Positions 1 through 5,581 of a stretch of DNA of 12,024 nucleotides are shown here, piece after piece. The translations under genes and the position numbers were made by a program. The DNA lies in the NCBI GenBank assembly GCA_937891895.1, contig CALATN010000204.1, positions 1-12,024 on the forward strand. Reading direction: 5' to 3'. Below the pieces are notes generated by a model. It worked only from the letters and a program-made list of their open reading frames with translations. It was not told the DNA's origin and made no database searches. Each line of letters begins with the position of its first letter. Positions within the stretch are counted from its first letter, which is position 1. This DNA is from an uncultured Clostridia bacterium (lineage in GTDB: Bacteria; Bacillota; Clostridia; Oscillospirales; Ruminococcaceae).

Positions 1-37
1 AATCTCTTAATATTAACCGTGCTGTTTCAAGTACCAT
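1..37 (-). CDS. GNAT-family N-acetyltransferase, N-terminus only (runs off window)
   Basis: Only the first 12 codons are in the window, reading MVLETARLILRD from an ATG at 35-37. The pattern E-T-x-R-L-x-L-R at the very N-terminus is typical of RimJ/RimL-type acetyltransferases, which transfer acetyl from acetyl-CoA to an amine. A strong ribosome site, GGAGGG on the minus strand at 44-49, sits 6 nt before the ATG, so the start is well supported. The gene lies 56 nt downstream of the DUF3788 gene on the same strand with no terminator visible between, so the two may be co-transcribed. It would be the third acetyltransferase in about 2 kb. The family call rests on a short stretch and the substrate is unknown. 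Confidence 0.6.
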   Translation of the reverse strand, partial: MVLETARLILRD

Positions 38-93
38 TGTCTTCCCTCCAAATTGAAATTTGTACTCAACTAACTTTTTAATTAATAATATTG

Positions 94-489
94 TTATTTT
101 CGATTAGGTCTTCTTTTAATCTTTAGCATTTCAACAATATCTTCAACACTTATTTCATTATCGAGCGGAATCCACAACCACTTTCCATCGTGCAAAGTTT
201 CTGTTCTTTCATATATATCCTGTAATTGCTTCGAAACAGATTCTTTTATTTTCTCAAATTTTTCTCTTTCCGCTTTACCATAAGTTATTAAAAGATTCGC
301 AACATTTTCCTTTGCATAAAATGTGCAAAGCGTTTTTCCACCTCTGCGATACTTGTATTCTACCTTCCATGCACCAAATCCCTTATTCCATATTCTATCT
401 ACGTCATATAACGAATCTATTGCATCTGTTAGTTTGTTCCATGTAAATAAGATTTCTTTGGATAATAAAATATTTACTTGTTCTTTCAT
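94..489 (-). CDS. DUF3788 family protein
   Basis: This 131-residue soluble protein has no signal peptide or membrane segment. The central part, with W-N-K-G-F-G-A-W-K-V-E-Y-K-Y-R-R-G-G-K-T and then L-C-T-F-Y at about residues 35-58, matches my memory of the DUF3788 family, small proteins of unknown function common in Firmicutes and Bacteroidetes. Length fits the family. The ATG at 487-489 follows an AAGGGAG-type ribosome site about 9 nt upstream. A TATAAT box on the minus strand at 556-561 and a terminator at 574-603 indicate that it is transcribed separately from the tetR operon. Downstream, a GNAT gene starts 56 nt on. The composition looks richer in A and T than the glycosidase genes at the other end of the window. 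No enzymatic role is claimed. Confidence 0.75.
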   Translation of the reverse strand: MKEQVNILLSKEILFTWNKLTDAIDSLYDVDRIWNKGFGAWKVEYKYRRGGKTLCTFYAKENVANLLITYGKAEREKFEKIKESVSKQLQDIYERTETLHDGKWLWIPLDNEISVEDIVEMLKIKRRPNRK

Positions 490-555
490 ATTGAAAGACT
501 CCCTTCTCTCCTAAATGCATCAATTTCCGATTTTTAGCTCGCAATTAAAATCAAT

Positions 556-572
556 ATTATATGTAAGCTTAC
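556..572 (-). promoter_or_regulatory. Putative -10 box and GTAAGCTTAC palindrome upstream of DUF3788 gene
   Basis: On the minus strand TATAAT (556-561) is preceded after one base by the perfect 10-bp palindrome GTAAGCTTAC (563-572). No good -35 hexamer lies at 16-18 bp; that region overlaps the hairpin at 574-603. A perfect -10, a poor -35 and a palindrome in the spacer suggest control by a regulator. The same palindrome occurs at the start of the XRE gene promoter (2736-2747). Confidence 0.45.
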
Positions 573-573
573 G

Positions 574-603
574 AAAAATGAGCCTGTTTGTTTCAAGCAT
601 CAT
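574..603 (-). terminator. Rho-independent terminator ending the tetR operon
   Basis: Read on the minus strand, ATGA, a bulged T, then GCTTG, a loop AAACAAA, CAGGC and TCAT form a 9-bp stem with one bulge and one G-U pair, followed by TTTT. It starts directly after the stop codon of the second GNAT gene (605-607). The stem is modest but position and U-tract fit. Confidence 0.55.
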
Positions 604-604
604 A

Positions 605-1039
605 TTATTCCACCTTAAAATCTGTCCATTCAATTCGATTATAAGTCATCACATCATCAGGTCTCCACATACCGATTTTTTCATAAAAGGGAATTGCATT
701 TTCATTAACACAGGTATACATAATTATGTCCTTTTCGCCGCCTGCGGTTTCGTGCAGCTTCTTTACAAGAGCCTTTCCGATGCCCTGACCCACACATTCA
801 CGCACAACTCCCAAATCCGTCATAAACAGCCAATATGCAAAATCGGTTATACCAAAGCACACGCCGATTATTCGGCTGGTTTCGTCCCTTGCCACAAGGC
901 TTATTGAAGCATTTTTCACAAGCCGTTCAATTCTTTCATTAAAGCGCTCTTTCGGATATTGTGAACCTAAATCTGTTTCCTTTAAAAAGCCTATATATTC
1001 TTCGGCTGTAAGACGTTCTTCGTTTATTGTATAGTTCAT
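605..1039 (-). CDS. GNAT-family N-acetyltransferase
   Basis: A 144-residue cytoplasmic acetyltransferase. Motif A of the GNAT fold, which binds the acetyl-CoA pyrophosphate, is seen at residues 75-90 as D-L-G-V-V-R-E-C-V-G-Q-G-I-G-K-A; motif B appears near residue 114 as N-A-I-P-F-Y-E-K-I-G-M. The frame is open for 45 more codons upstream, but the ATG at 1037-1039 has AAGGTGG 6 nt before it and gives a normal family length, so it is chosen. The gene lies 16 nt after the C39-like peptidase gene on the same strand and is the last gene of the tetR operon. The acceptor substrate (small amine, antibiotic or protein N-terminus) cannot be told from the sequence. Confidence 0.85.
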   Translation of the reverse strand: MNYTINEERLTAEEYIGFLKETDLGSQYPKERFNERIERLVKNASISLVARDETSRIIGVCFGITDFAYWLFMTDLGVVRECVGQGIGKALVKKLHETAGGEKDIIMYTCVNENAIPFYEKIGMWRPDDVMTYNRIEWTDFKVE

Positions 1040-1055
1040 ATAAATCCACCTTGTT

Positions 1056-1412
1056 TTATTTATAAATCCCAAGAAATGACGTGATTTTCCCGTATGTATA
1101 CTCGCCCTCAATAAGTCCGAATTCAGGGTCGTAATACTTACCGTCATACAGCAAAGTCCAGTGGGTATAGCCACTGTTTGTATGTACTGTTAATATTGAA
1201 AATTCGTGAGGAACAGGATTTTTCTTGGAAATACGGGTGTTCCTTTCTGCGTGCTTTATACCGTAAAAATCGAGTGCTTCAATCAGCTGTCCGATACTTG
1301 TAGGACCGCTTGTTTTCATATCCTTGATAACTTCTTCAACAGTTTTTCCTGCTATCATTGCTATACACGCCTGACCGCAGGTTTCAGGGGTAGGCTGCAT
1401 AATAAGTTTCAT
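1056..1412 (-). CDS. C39-like cysteine peptidase domain protein
   Basis: A 118-residue stand-alone papain-fold protein of the peptidase C39-like type. The catalytic set is visible: Q6 (oxyanion), C12 in P-E-T-C-G-Q-A-C, H84 in Y-T-H-W, and D95 in Y-Y-D-P-E-F-G. In known bacteriocin exporters this domain cleaves double-glycine leaders, but there it is fused to an ABC transporter; here no transporter, signal peptide or membrane helix is present, so it probably acts in the cytoplasm on an unknown peptide or isopeptide. The ATG at 1410-1412 is preferred because AAGGAGA lies 6 nt upstream, whereas the ATG at 1416-1418 abuts the ribosome site. It sits between two acetyltransferase genes (36 nt after one, 16 nt before the other), clearly in one operon. 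Confidence 0.75.
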   Translation of the reverse strand: MKLIMQPTPETCGQACIAMIAGKTVEEVIKDMKTSGPTSIGQLIEALDFYGIKHAERNTRISKKNPVPHEFSILTVHTNSGYTHWTLLYDGKYYDPEFGLIEGEYTYGKITSFLGIYK

Positions 1413-1448
1413 AATCATTCTCCTTTGTAATTTTTTTATTTCGTAATT

Positions 1449-1910
1449 TCAACGTCTTTTCATCATAAGATAGCAATCAATACCCTTTTTATAAAAATCA
1501 GGTAGCTGTCCCACACATTGATAACCAAGTCTTTCATATAATTTTTTAGCATTGATATTGAAATCATCAACTGTAAGAAAATATTTATCCGACGAATATT
1601 TTTCTTCAAAATAAGACATAAGCTGACTGCCGATACCATTACCGCGGCAATCCTCTTTTACAGAAATAATGTGCAGGTAGGGATAGCTTCCGAAAACACC
1701 CTTTTCCATACAATAAATAAATCCCACACATTCATCCTGTTCATTCAGTGCAACGTATAATTCCTTCTTTTCAAGTGCATATTCAAGCATACCTGTTGCT
1801 TTTTGTTTATCGCTGAAATATGCTTTGCCGAGCTCGGAATTCTGCAATATTTCCGTGCAATCGGCTATATATCTGTTTTCTCCGTCAACGATATTTAGTG
1901 TTACATTCAT
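1449..1910 (-). CDS. GNAT-family N-acetyltransferase
   Basis: A 153-residue acetyltransferase. Residues 79-98 carry motif A, L-H-I-I-S-V-K-E-D-C-R-G-N-G-I-G-S-Q, with the R-G-N-G-I-G loop (89-94) that contacts acetyl-CoA. Residues 118-130, N-I-N-A-K-K-L-Y-E-R-L-G-Y, form motif B. The full GNAT fold is present and there are no membrane segments. The start ATG (1908-1910) lies 13 nt after the tetR stop, with a GAGGTG ribosome site that begins next to the tetR stop codon, so translation of the two is probably linked. As the first gene after the repressor it is the most direct target of TetR control. Substrate unknown; drug or polyamine acetylation is possible but not shown. Confidence 0.87.
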   Translation of the reverse strand: MNVTLNIVDGENRYIADCTEILQNSELGKAYFSDKQKATGMLEYALEKKELYVALNEQDECVGFIYCMEKGVFGSYPYLHIISVKEDCRGNGIGSQLMSYFEEKYSSDKYFLTVDDFNINAKKLYERLGYQCVGQLPDFYKKGIDCYLMMKRR

Positions 1911-1923
1911 TAATCACACCTCA

Positions 1924-2529
1924 TCATTTCTTCTCAGGAATAGTCGTGCAACTATCCGCCCTGCCAGATTTAATAAGCATAAGCATTGCCACAAACTCAC
2001 GGCTGAGCATATCCTGAATTTCGCTTGGCTTGAACTTACACACCCCAGTTGCAATCAGTGCACCTATTGCATAGGTGTGAATCCAGTTGTGCTTGAACAG
2101 AAGCTTTGCATTTTCATAGCTTAACTCATAGTCACGCTGTATGACCTCAACACTGAGCGTTGCCATATCGCCGAGGTTTACAAACACATCATCAAAATTC
2201 TCTGCTTCGGGCTTCTCGGTCATAAACAGCAAGCGGTAAAGCTCCGGTTGTTCCGTTGCAAATAAAATCATCTGCACACCAAGCTCCTTGTACACAGGGG
2301 TAAAATTCATTGCCCGTCTTGCATAAACTTCAAATCTTGCAAGGGCAGCTTTACGAACTTCAAGCAGAACTTCCTCCATATTTTTAAATGCTGTAAATAT
2401 CGGACGGGTAGAGCTTCCAAGAACAGCACCAAGCTCACGGGCTGTAAGAAAGCGTAATCCTTTTTCAGCAGCAAGATTAAGGGCAGCTTCAATTATTTCT
2501 TCTCTTGTAAATTTAGCTTTCGGCGGCAT
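1924..2529 (-). CDS. TetR/AcrR-family transcriptional regulator
   Basis: A 201-residue regulator. Residues 8-55 form the TetR-type helix-turn-helix, with T-R-E-E-I-I-E-A-A-L-N-L-A-A-E-K-G followed by L-T-A-R-E-L-G-A-V-L-G-S-S-T-R-P-I-F and a final F-K-N-M-E-E-V. The remaining about 145 residues are the helical ligand and dimer domain. Three consecutive ATGs occur at 2527-2535; the third is chosen because AGGAGA then has a 6-nt spacer, while the first ATG touches it. The gene leads the operon GNAT, C39-like peptidase, GNAT. TetR proteins usually repress their own operon and are released by a small ligand, and two dyads sit at its promoter (2545-2565 and 2598-2623). The ligand is unknown. Confidence 0.9.
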   Translation of the reverse strand: MPPKAKFTREEIIEAALNLAAEKGLRFLTARELGAVLGSSTRPIFTAFKNMEEVLLEVRKAALARFEVYARRAMNFTPVYKELGVQMILFATEQPELYRLLFMTEKPEAENFDDVFVNLGDMATLSVEVIQRDYELSYENAKLLFKHNWIHTYAIGALIATGVCKFKPSEIQDMLSREFVAMLMLIKSGRADSCTTIPEKK

Positions 2530-2544
2530 CATCATTCTCCTATC

Positions 2545-2565
2545 TGCAACACTTGTTGTGTAACA
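2545..2565. promoter_or_regulatory. Imperfect dyad in tetR leader, candidate operator
   Basis: TGCAACAC and GTGTAACA flank a 5-bp centre (6 of 8 arm positions symmetric, including perfect ACAC/GTGT). It lies between the tetR -10 box and the ribosome site, near the expected transcription start, a usual place for a TetR-family operator. Confidence 0.4.
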
Positions 2566-2574
2566 TTTGTTTTT

Positions 2575-2603
2575 ATTATAGCAAACATTACGCTGCTTGT
2601 CAA
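2575..2603 (-). promoter_or_regulatory. Consensus sigma-A promoter of the tetR operon
   Basis: On the minus strand, TTGACA at 2598-2603 and TATAAT at 2575-2580 are separated by exactly 17 bp. Both hexamers match the consensus perfectly, so this promoter should be strong unless repressed. The ribosome site of tetR follows about 35 bp beyond the -10 box. Confidence 0.85.
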
Positions 2604-2623
2604 TATTTGTCCGGATATTGACA
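2598..2623. promoter_or_regulatory. 9-bp-arm inverted repeat over the tetR -35 box, candidate operator
   Basis: The arms TGTCAATAT (2598-2606) and ATATTGACA (2615-2623) are perfectly symmetric around an 8-bp centre. The left arm includes the tetR -35 hexamer, so a bound dimer would block RNA polymerase. Arm length and perfection make this the best operator candidate for either the TetR or the XRE protein. The right arm also makes a plus-strand TTGACA, but no -10 box follows at 17 bp. Confidence 0.55.
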
Positions 2624-2656
2624 TCAGAAATATTTCTTATTGGACTTATGCTCTGT

Positions 2657-2669
2657 CAACCTCAGGTTG
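2657..2669. repeat. 13-bp palindrome in the divergent intergenic region
   Basis: CAACCT and AGGTTG flank a single central C. It lies about midway between the tetR and XRE promoters. An 8-bp direct repeat AAAGCCTG follows at 2673-2680 and 2705-2712, 32 bp apart, the second copy next to the XRE -35 box. Function unknown. Confidence 0.35.
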
Positions 2670-2701
2670 CGAAAAGCCTGAAAAAATCAATACTGTTATG
2701 G

Positions 2702-2730
2702 TTGAAAGCCTGCGTATGCCATGATATAAT
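2702..2730 (+). promoter_or_regulatory. Sigma-A promoter of the XRE regulator gene
   Basis: TTGAAA (2702-2707) and TATAAT (2725-2730) are 17 bp apart, five of six and six of six matches to consensus. The start of transcription should fall near 2737, inside the palindrome at 2736-2747. Confidence 0.75.
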
Positions 2731-2735
2731 CTTAT

Positions 2736-2747
2736 TGTAAGCTTACA
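2736..2747. promoter_or_regulatory. 12-bp palindrome at the XRE gene transcription start
   Basis: TGTAAGCTTACA is perfectly self-complementary and starts 5 bp after the -10 box, where a bound repressor would stop initiation. Autoregulation by the XRE protein is the simplest reading. Its 10-bp core GTAAGCTTAC also occurs at 563-572 beside the DUF3788 -10 box. Confidence 0.5.
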
Positions 2748-2772
2748 GTATCAATTTGAAAGGATGATAAAT

Positions 2773-3441
2773 ATGAGCTTTGGCAAAAATCTCCAGCATT
2801 TACGCAGACTAAATCGAAATATGACACAGGAAGCCATTGCAGAAAGGCTTGATGTATCACGTCAGACTGTTTCAAAATGGGAAAATGACGAATGCAAGCC
2901 GGAAATTGAGAAAGCGATAGAATTATGTAATCTGTTCAACTGTTCCCTTGATAATCTATTCAGAGATGATCTTGGTGCATTTGACGATGCTTACTCAAAT
3001 TTAAGAGTAGAAACCGTACCTGCATTCCGTTATGTAATATACACCGCCATAAGCACAAACCCTGAGGGAGATGCTCTTGACAGAATATATAAAATTGCCA
3101 AGGAAAACGGAGATGACAATCCGAAGGTTATCGGCTGGGATTTCCCATTCCTTTCACAAGAACAGATAAATGTATACAATATGCACGGCTACACGGCAGC
3201 TTGGATTTTGCCTGATGACATTACTCCTGACGGTCTTGAAATCAAGGAACAGAAGGCTCAGAAATATGCAGCAGTACATATCGGAAGTCCGTTCGAAAAT
3301 CCATTTGTAATCATTCCGAATGGCTACAAAACTATTGATGAGTATATGAAAACAAACGGTTTAAAGCACGTCTGGGAAGGGATTATTCCTTGCTTTGAAA
3401 CTGACGGGAAAAGTATGGATATCTATATTGCGTGTGAATAA
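2773..3441 (+). CDS. XRE-family regulator with GyrI-like ligand domain
   Basis: A 222-residue two-domain protein. Residues 3-65 are a Cro/CI-type helix-turn-helix (N-L-Q-H-L-R-R-L-N, then M-T-Q-E-A-I-A-E-R-L-D-V-S-R-Q-T-V-S-K-W-E-N). From about residue 75 the sequence resembles the GyrI-like or AraC effector-binding fold, which binds hydrophobic or cationic small molecules: V-E-T-V-P-A-F-R-Y-V, K-Y-A-A-V-H-I-G, and the C-terminal W-E-G-I-I-P-C-F-E-T-D with I-Y-I. The ATG at 2773 is chosen over the one at 2764 because the AAAGG site abuts the earlier one and lies 9 nt from this one. The gene is divergent from tetR and monocistronic; two stop codons in tandem end it. The ligand is unknown. Confidence 0.85.
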   Translation: MSFGKNLQHLRRLNRNMTQEAIAERLDVSRQTVSKWENDECKPEIEKAIELCNLFNCSLDNLFRDDLGAFDDAYSNLRVETVPAFRYVIYTAISTNPEGDALDRIYKIAKENGDDNPKVIGWDFPFLSQEQINVYNMHGYTAAWILPDDITPDGLEIKEQKAQKYAAVHIGSPFENPFVIIPNGYKTIDEYMKTNGLKHVWEGIIPCFETDGKSMDIYIACE

Positions 3442-3491
3442 TAATCCCGATACTTCTGATTTCAGCAAAAACAAATCCGCTGTCTGACCAT

Positions 3492-3513
3492 AACGGACAA
3501 ACAACGGACAAAA
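3492..3513. repeat. 11-bp tandem direct repeat downstream of the XRE gene
   Basis: AACGGACAAAC (3492-3502) is followed directly by AACGGACAAAA (3503-3513), ten of eleven bases identical. It lies in the gap between the XRE gene and the tRNA terminator. No role is evident, and chance in AT-rich DNA is possible. Confidence 0.4.
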
Positions 3514-3526
3514 CGTTTTTTTTGAA

Positions 3527-3564
3527 AAACTCACAAACCTCGTATTTTCGTGATTTGTGAGTTT
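3527..3564 (-). terminator. tRNA-Leu terminator, possibly bidirectional
   Basis: AAACTCACAAA (3527-3537) and TTTGTGAGTTT (3554-3564) form a perfect 11-bp stem. On the minus strand it is followed by a T-run, right after the tRNA 3' end at 3571. On the plus strand CTTTTT follows after two bases, so it may also stop the XRE transcript, which has no other hairpin. Confidence 0.7.
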
Positions 3565-3570
3565 ACTTTT

Positions 3571-3654
3571 TGGTGCGGCAAATGGGACTTGAACCCATAC
3601 GTCAAAGACACACGCCCCTCAAACGTGCCTGTCTGCCTATTCCAGCACTGCCGC
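3571..3654 (-). tRNA. tRNA-Leu (anticodon GAG), CCA encoded
   Basis: The minus-strand sequence folds as an 84-nt class II tRNA. The acceptor stem GCGGCAG pairs with TTGCCGC (one G-U), followed by discriminator A and an encoded CCA (3571-3573). The T arm is ATGGG, loop TTCAAGT, CCCAT. The anticodon arm is CACGT and GCGTG with the loop TTGAGGG, giving anticodon GAG at 3618-3620, which reads CUC and CUU. The long variable arm with GTC/GAC and the A-G-G-C-A-G-A D loop support leucine. It is a single gene with its own promoter and terminator, and no integrase or att-like repeat was seen beside it. Confidence 0.93.
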
Positions 3655-3674
3655 TTATTCAATTCAGCTTAATT

Positions 3675-3703
3675 ATTATATCATATACATAAATGTTTGT
3701 CAA
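3675..3703 (-). promoter_or_regulatory. Consensus sigma-A promoter of tRNA-Leu
   Basis: On the minus strand TTGACA (3698-3703) and TATAAT (3675-3680) are exactly 17 bp apart, both perfect matches. The mature tRNA begins about 20 bp after the -10 box. The rest of the gap up to 3789 is A/T-rich; no equally clear promoter was found there for the plus-strand hydrolase gene. Confidence 0.88.
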
Positions 3704-3789
3704 GTGTTTTTTGAAAAAAATATGTATTTTTCTTTTTTGATATGCATAAAATTCTATTATATGTTTTTCAGACAGAAAGGAGCAGCTTT

Positions 3790-5511
3790 ATGAAGCTGAA
3801 AACACAGCTCAAATCCCTTGCGTTTTTATACAATATTTTCAGTAACGGCGGGTGTATTCTTCCATCTGACAAACCGTTGTTTCCTCCTGACAATTCATCT
3901 TCCTTTGCTGAAGCACTGCCTGAACAAGAGGGAATCCGCTCAAGTGGTCTGCTTGATATGTTTACTGCACTTTCCGCAGACAGGCATATCAATCCTCATT
4001 CTGCAATTATTCTACGCAACGGGAAGCTTATTGCCAAGGCTGATTGGTCACCATACACATCAGCCTTGCCACACGTTTCACATTCTCTTGCCAAAAGTGT
4101 AACGAGTATGGCTGTTGGGATTGCCATAAAAGAAAAATATCTTTCACTTGACGAAACACTTTCTGATATTTTCGAAAAAACAGATAAAAAAATTGGAAGC
4201 ATTACAGTAGAAAATCTGCTCACAATGTCAAGCGGAGTAACCTTCAACGAAGCGAGTTCACTTCTCAGCCGTAACTGGGTTGAAGGATTTCTTGCTTCTG
4301 ATATGACCTTTGAGTCAGGAACAACTTTCCATTACAACAGTATGAACAGCTATATGCTTTCTGCAATTCTATGCAGGAAAATCGGTATTTCGTTGTCTGA
4401 ATATCTATCGCGCAGATTGTTTTCTCCTATGGGAATTACCCGTTTTCACTGGGAAAAATGTCCGTCAGGAATTGAAAAGGGCGGATGGGGATTATATCTT
4501 TCACCGTTTGATTACGCAAAGCTTGGGCAGTTATGGCTTGATAAGGGCAAATGGAATAATGTACAGCTTATCCAGAAAGCCTGGATTGAAATCGCATCGG
4601 CACCTCATATTGCTCACCAAACCCTATGCAGCAGCGGTTACGGTTATCAGGTATGGATTGGCAAACACGGTTCAATTTTCAGCGGTATGTTTGGTCAGCT
4701 TGTTTATATTATTCCTAATAGAAATATGGTAATTGTTCTTACTGCGGGAAGTGAAAATCTTTTCCCATGCAGTAATGCATTGAAGTATATTGACCAATTT
4801 CTTGACAATGATGATTTTTTCAGCAATTCTCCGTTTACTGATTTTCATTATGCCGACACGGCAGCTTTGCGGAAATCACTTTCTTCCGCACGATTTGGAA
4901 ATCCACTTGACACATCTGCAAGCAACTTATTTTCACGGCTCAAATCGCTTTTGCCGCACAAAAATACTTCTCCGCAAAATATACTGGACGGGATCGAAAT
5001 AGAGCTTGCTGAAAATCGTGCGCACATCCTTCCTGTACTTATTCAGGTTATGGACGGCTGCTTCGGGAACGGGATTGAAAAAGCTGCTTTTTTGCTGAAT
5101 GACAATAAATTGCATCTTCGGCTTACTTTAAACGGTGATATTACGGACATTCCCATTGGATTTGAAATGCCTTTTCAGTTCACCTATAACGGATATGCCG
5201 TTTCTTCGCAAGGCTTCTTTACCACTGATGAAGATGATTTACCCGTACTGAAAATTCAGCTTTGCTTCCTTGAAAGCAGCTGCACCAAAATATTAAAATT
5301 TCTTTTCACGGATAGCGGTGTCACGCTCAAATTCCGTGAAATTCCAACGCTTTATTCCGCACTTGATGAAGCCTCTGTGCTCACTAAGCCTCAATTGGGC
5401 AACACCTTGCGCCGCACCCTTGAAGCTGTGCTGGAATCTGATATTGCCGACTATAAAATCAAAAGCTTTATTGAACCAAATATTGAGGGAAAATACAAAT
5501 TGTCAACCTAA
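3790..5511 (+). CDS. Serine hydrolase of the class C beta-lactamase family
   Basis: A 573-residue protein. Residues about 45-335 form the beta-lactamase/penicillin-binding fold: S99-L-A-K102 in H-V-S-H-S-L-A-K-S supplies the nucleophile and general base, Y182 in F-H-Y-N-S-M-N-S-Y is the second motif, and G-M-F-G-Q at about 299-303 stands for the third. This family includes esterases and D-amino-acid peptidases as well as lactamases, and the lack of a clear secretion signal argues against a periplasm-type lactamase. Residues about 340-573 are a beta-rich extension without a recognised domain. The ATG at 3790 is chosen because AGAAAGGAG lies 7 nt upstream; 16 in-frame codons before it lack this. 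Its last codons contain the left half of the bioY operator. Substrate unknown. Confidence 0.82.
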   Translation: MKLKTQLKSLAFLYNIFSNGGCILPSDKPLFPPDNSSSFAEALPEQEGIRSSGLLDMFTALSADRHINPHSAIILRNGKLIAKADWSPYTSALPHVSHSLAKSVTSMAVGIAIKEKYLSLDETLSDIFEKTDKKIGSITVENLLTMSSGVTFNEASSLLSRNWVEGFLASDMTFESGTTFHYNSMNSYMLSAILCRKIGISLSEYLSRRLFSPMGITRFHWEKCPSGIEKGGWGLYLSPFDYAKLGQLWLDKGKWNNVQLIQKAWIEIASAPHIAHQTLCSSGYGYQVWIGKHGSIFSGMFGQLVYIIPNRNMVIVLTAGSENLFPCSNALKYIDQFLDNDDFFSNSPFTDFHYADTAALRKSLSSARFGNPLDTSASNLFSRLKSLLPHKNTSPQNILDGIEIELAENRAHILPVLIQVMDGCFGNGIEKAAFLLNDNKLHLRLTLNGDITDIPIGFEMPFQFTYNGYAVSSQGFFTTDEDDLPVLKIQLCFLESSCTKILKFLFTDSGVTLKFREIPTLYSALDEASVLTKPQLGNTLRRTLEAVLESDIADYKIKSFIEPNIEGKYKLST

Positions 5512-5539
5512 CTCGAGAATTTAGTTGACAATTTGTATT
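5492..5539. promoter_or_regulatory. BirA-type biotin operator
   Basis: Two perfect 16-bp arms, AATACAAATTGTCAAC (5492-5507) and GTTGACAATTTGTATT (5524-5539), surround a 16-bp centre. The inner part TTGTCAAC-N16-GTTGACAA matches the known Gram-positive BirA operator pattern TTGTNAAC with a spacer near 15 bp. The right arm covers the bioY -35 box, so biotin-loaded BirA would block transcription when biotin is plentiful. The left arm overlaps the last codons of the hydrolase gene (stop at 5509-5511). The symmetry extends further than the usual 8-9-bp arms. Confidence 0.8.
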
Positions 5540-5553
5540 AAAGATGTTATAAT
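5525..5553 (+). promoter_or_regulatory. Consensus sigma-A promoter of bioY
   Basis: TTGACA (5525-5530) and TATAAT (5548-5553) are exactly 17 bp apart. Transcription should start near 5560, leaving a leader of only about 20 nt before the start codon, too short for a riboswitch. Control must therefore act on initiation, in line with the overlapping operator. Confidence 0.88.
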
Positions 5554-5581
5554 GTTTGAAAAATCAAGGCGGTTAAAACAA

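Noticed and set aside
515..907. Open frame on the plus strand opposite the GNAT gene
   Set aside because: It is low in recognisable structure, overlaps a clear GNAT gene on the other strand, and lacks a ribosome site.
1..2529. Integron cassette array (small genes on one strand)
   Set aside because: No attC-like imperfect palindromes recur between the genes, and several genes share one promoter as a normal operon.
2618..2646. Plus-strand promoter from TTGACA at 2618-2623
   Set aside because: No TATAAT-like box at 16-18 bp; the hexamer is explained as the mirror arm of the inverted repeat.
3571..3654. tRNA-Leu as an integration site of a mobile element
   Set aside because: No integrase, no direct repeat of the tRNA 3' end and no phage genes were found on either side within the window.
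3704..3789. Plus-strand promoter for the serine hydrolase
   Set aside because: Several A/T-rich hexamers such as TAAAAT (3747-3752) and TATTAT (3755-3760) exist, but none has a matching -35 at a proper distance, so none is called.
5525..5581. N-terminal extension of BioY from an upstream start
   Set aside because: It would begin in the -35 hexamer, before the transcription start; the ATG at 5582 has a good ribosome site and family length.
5554..5581. Riboswitch ahead of bioY
   Set aside because: The leader is only about 20 nt, too short for any aptamer; the dyad is DNA-level and fits BirA.
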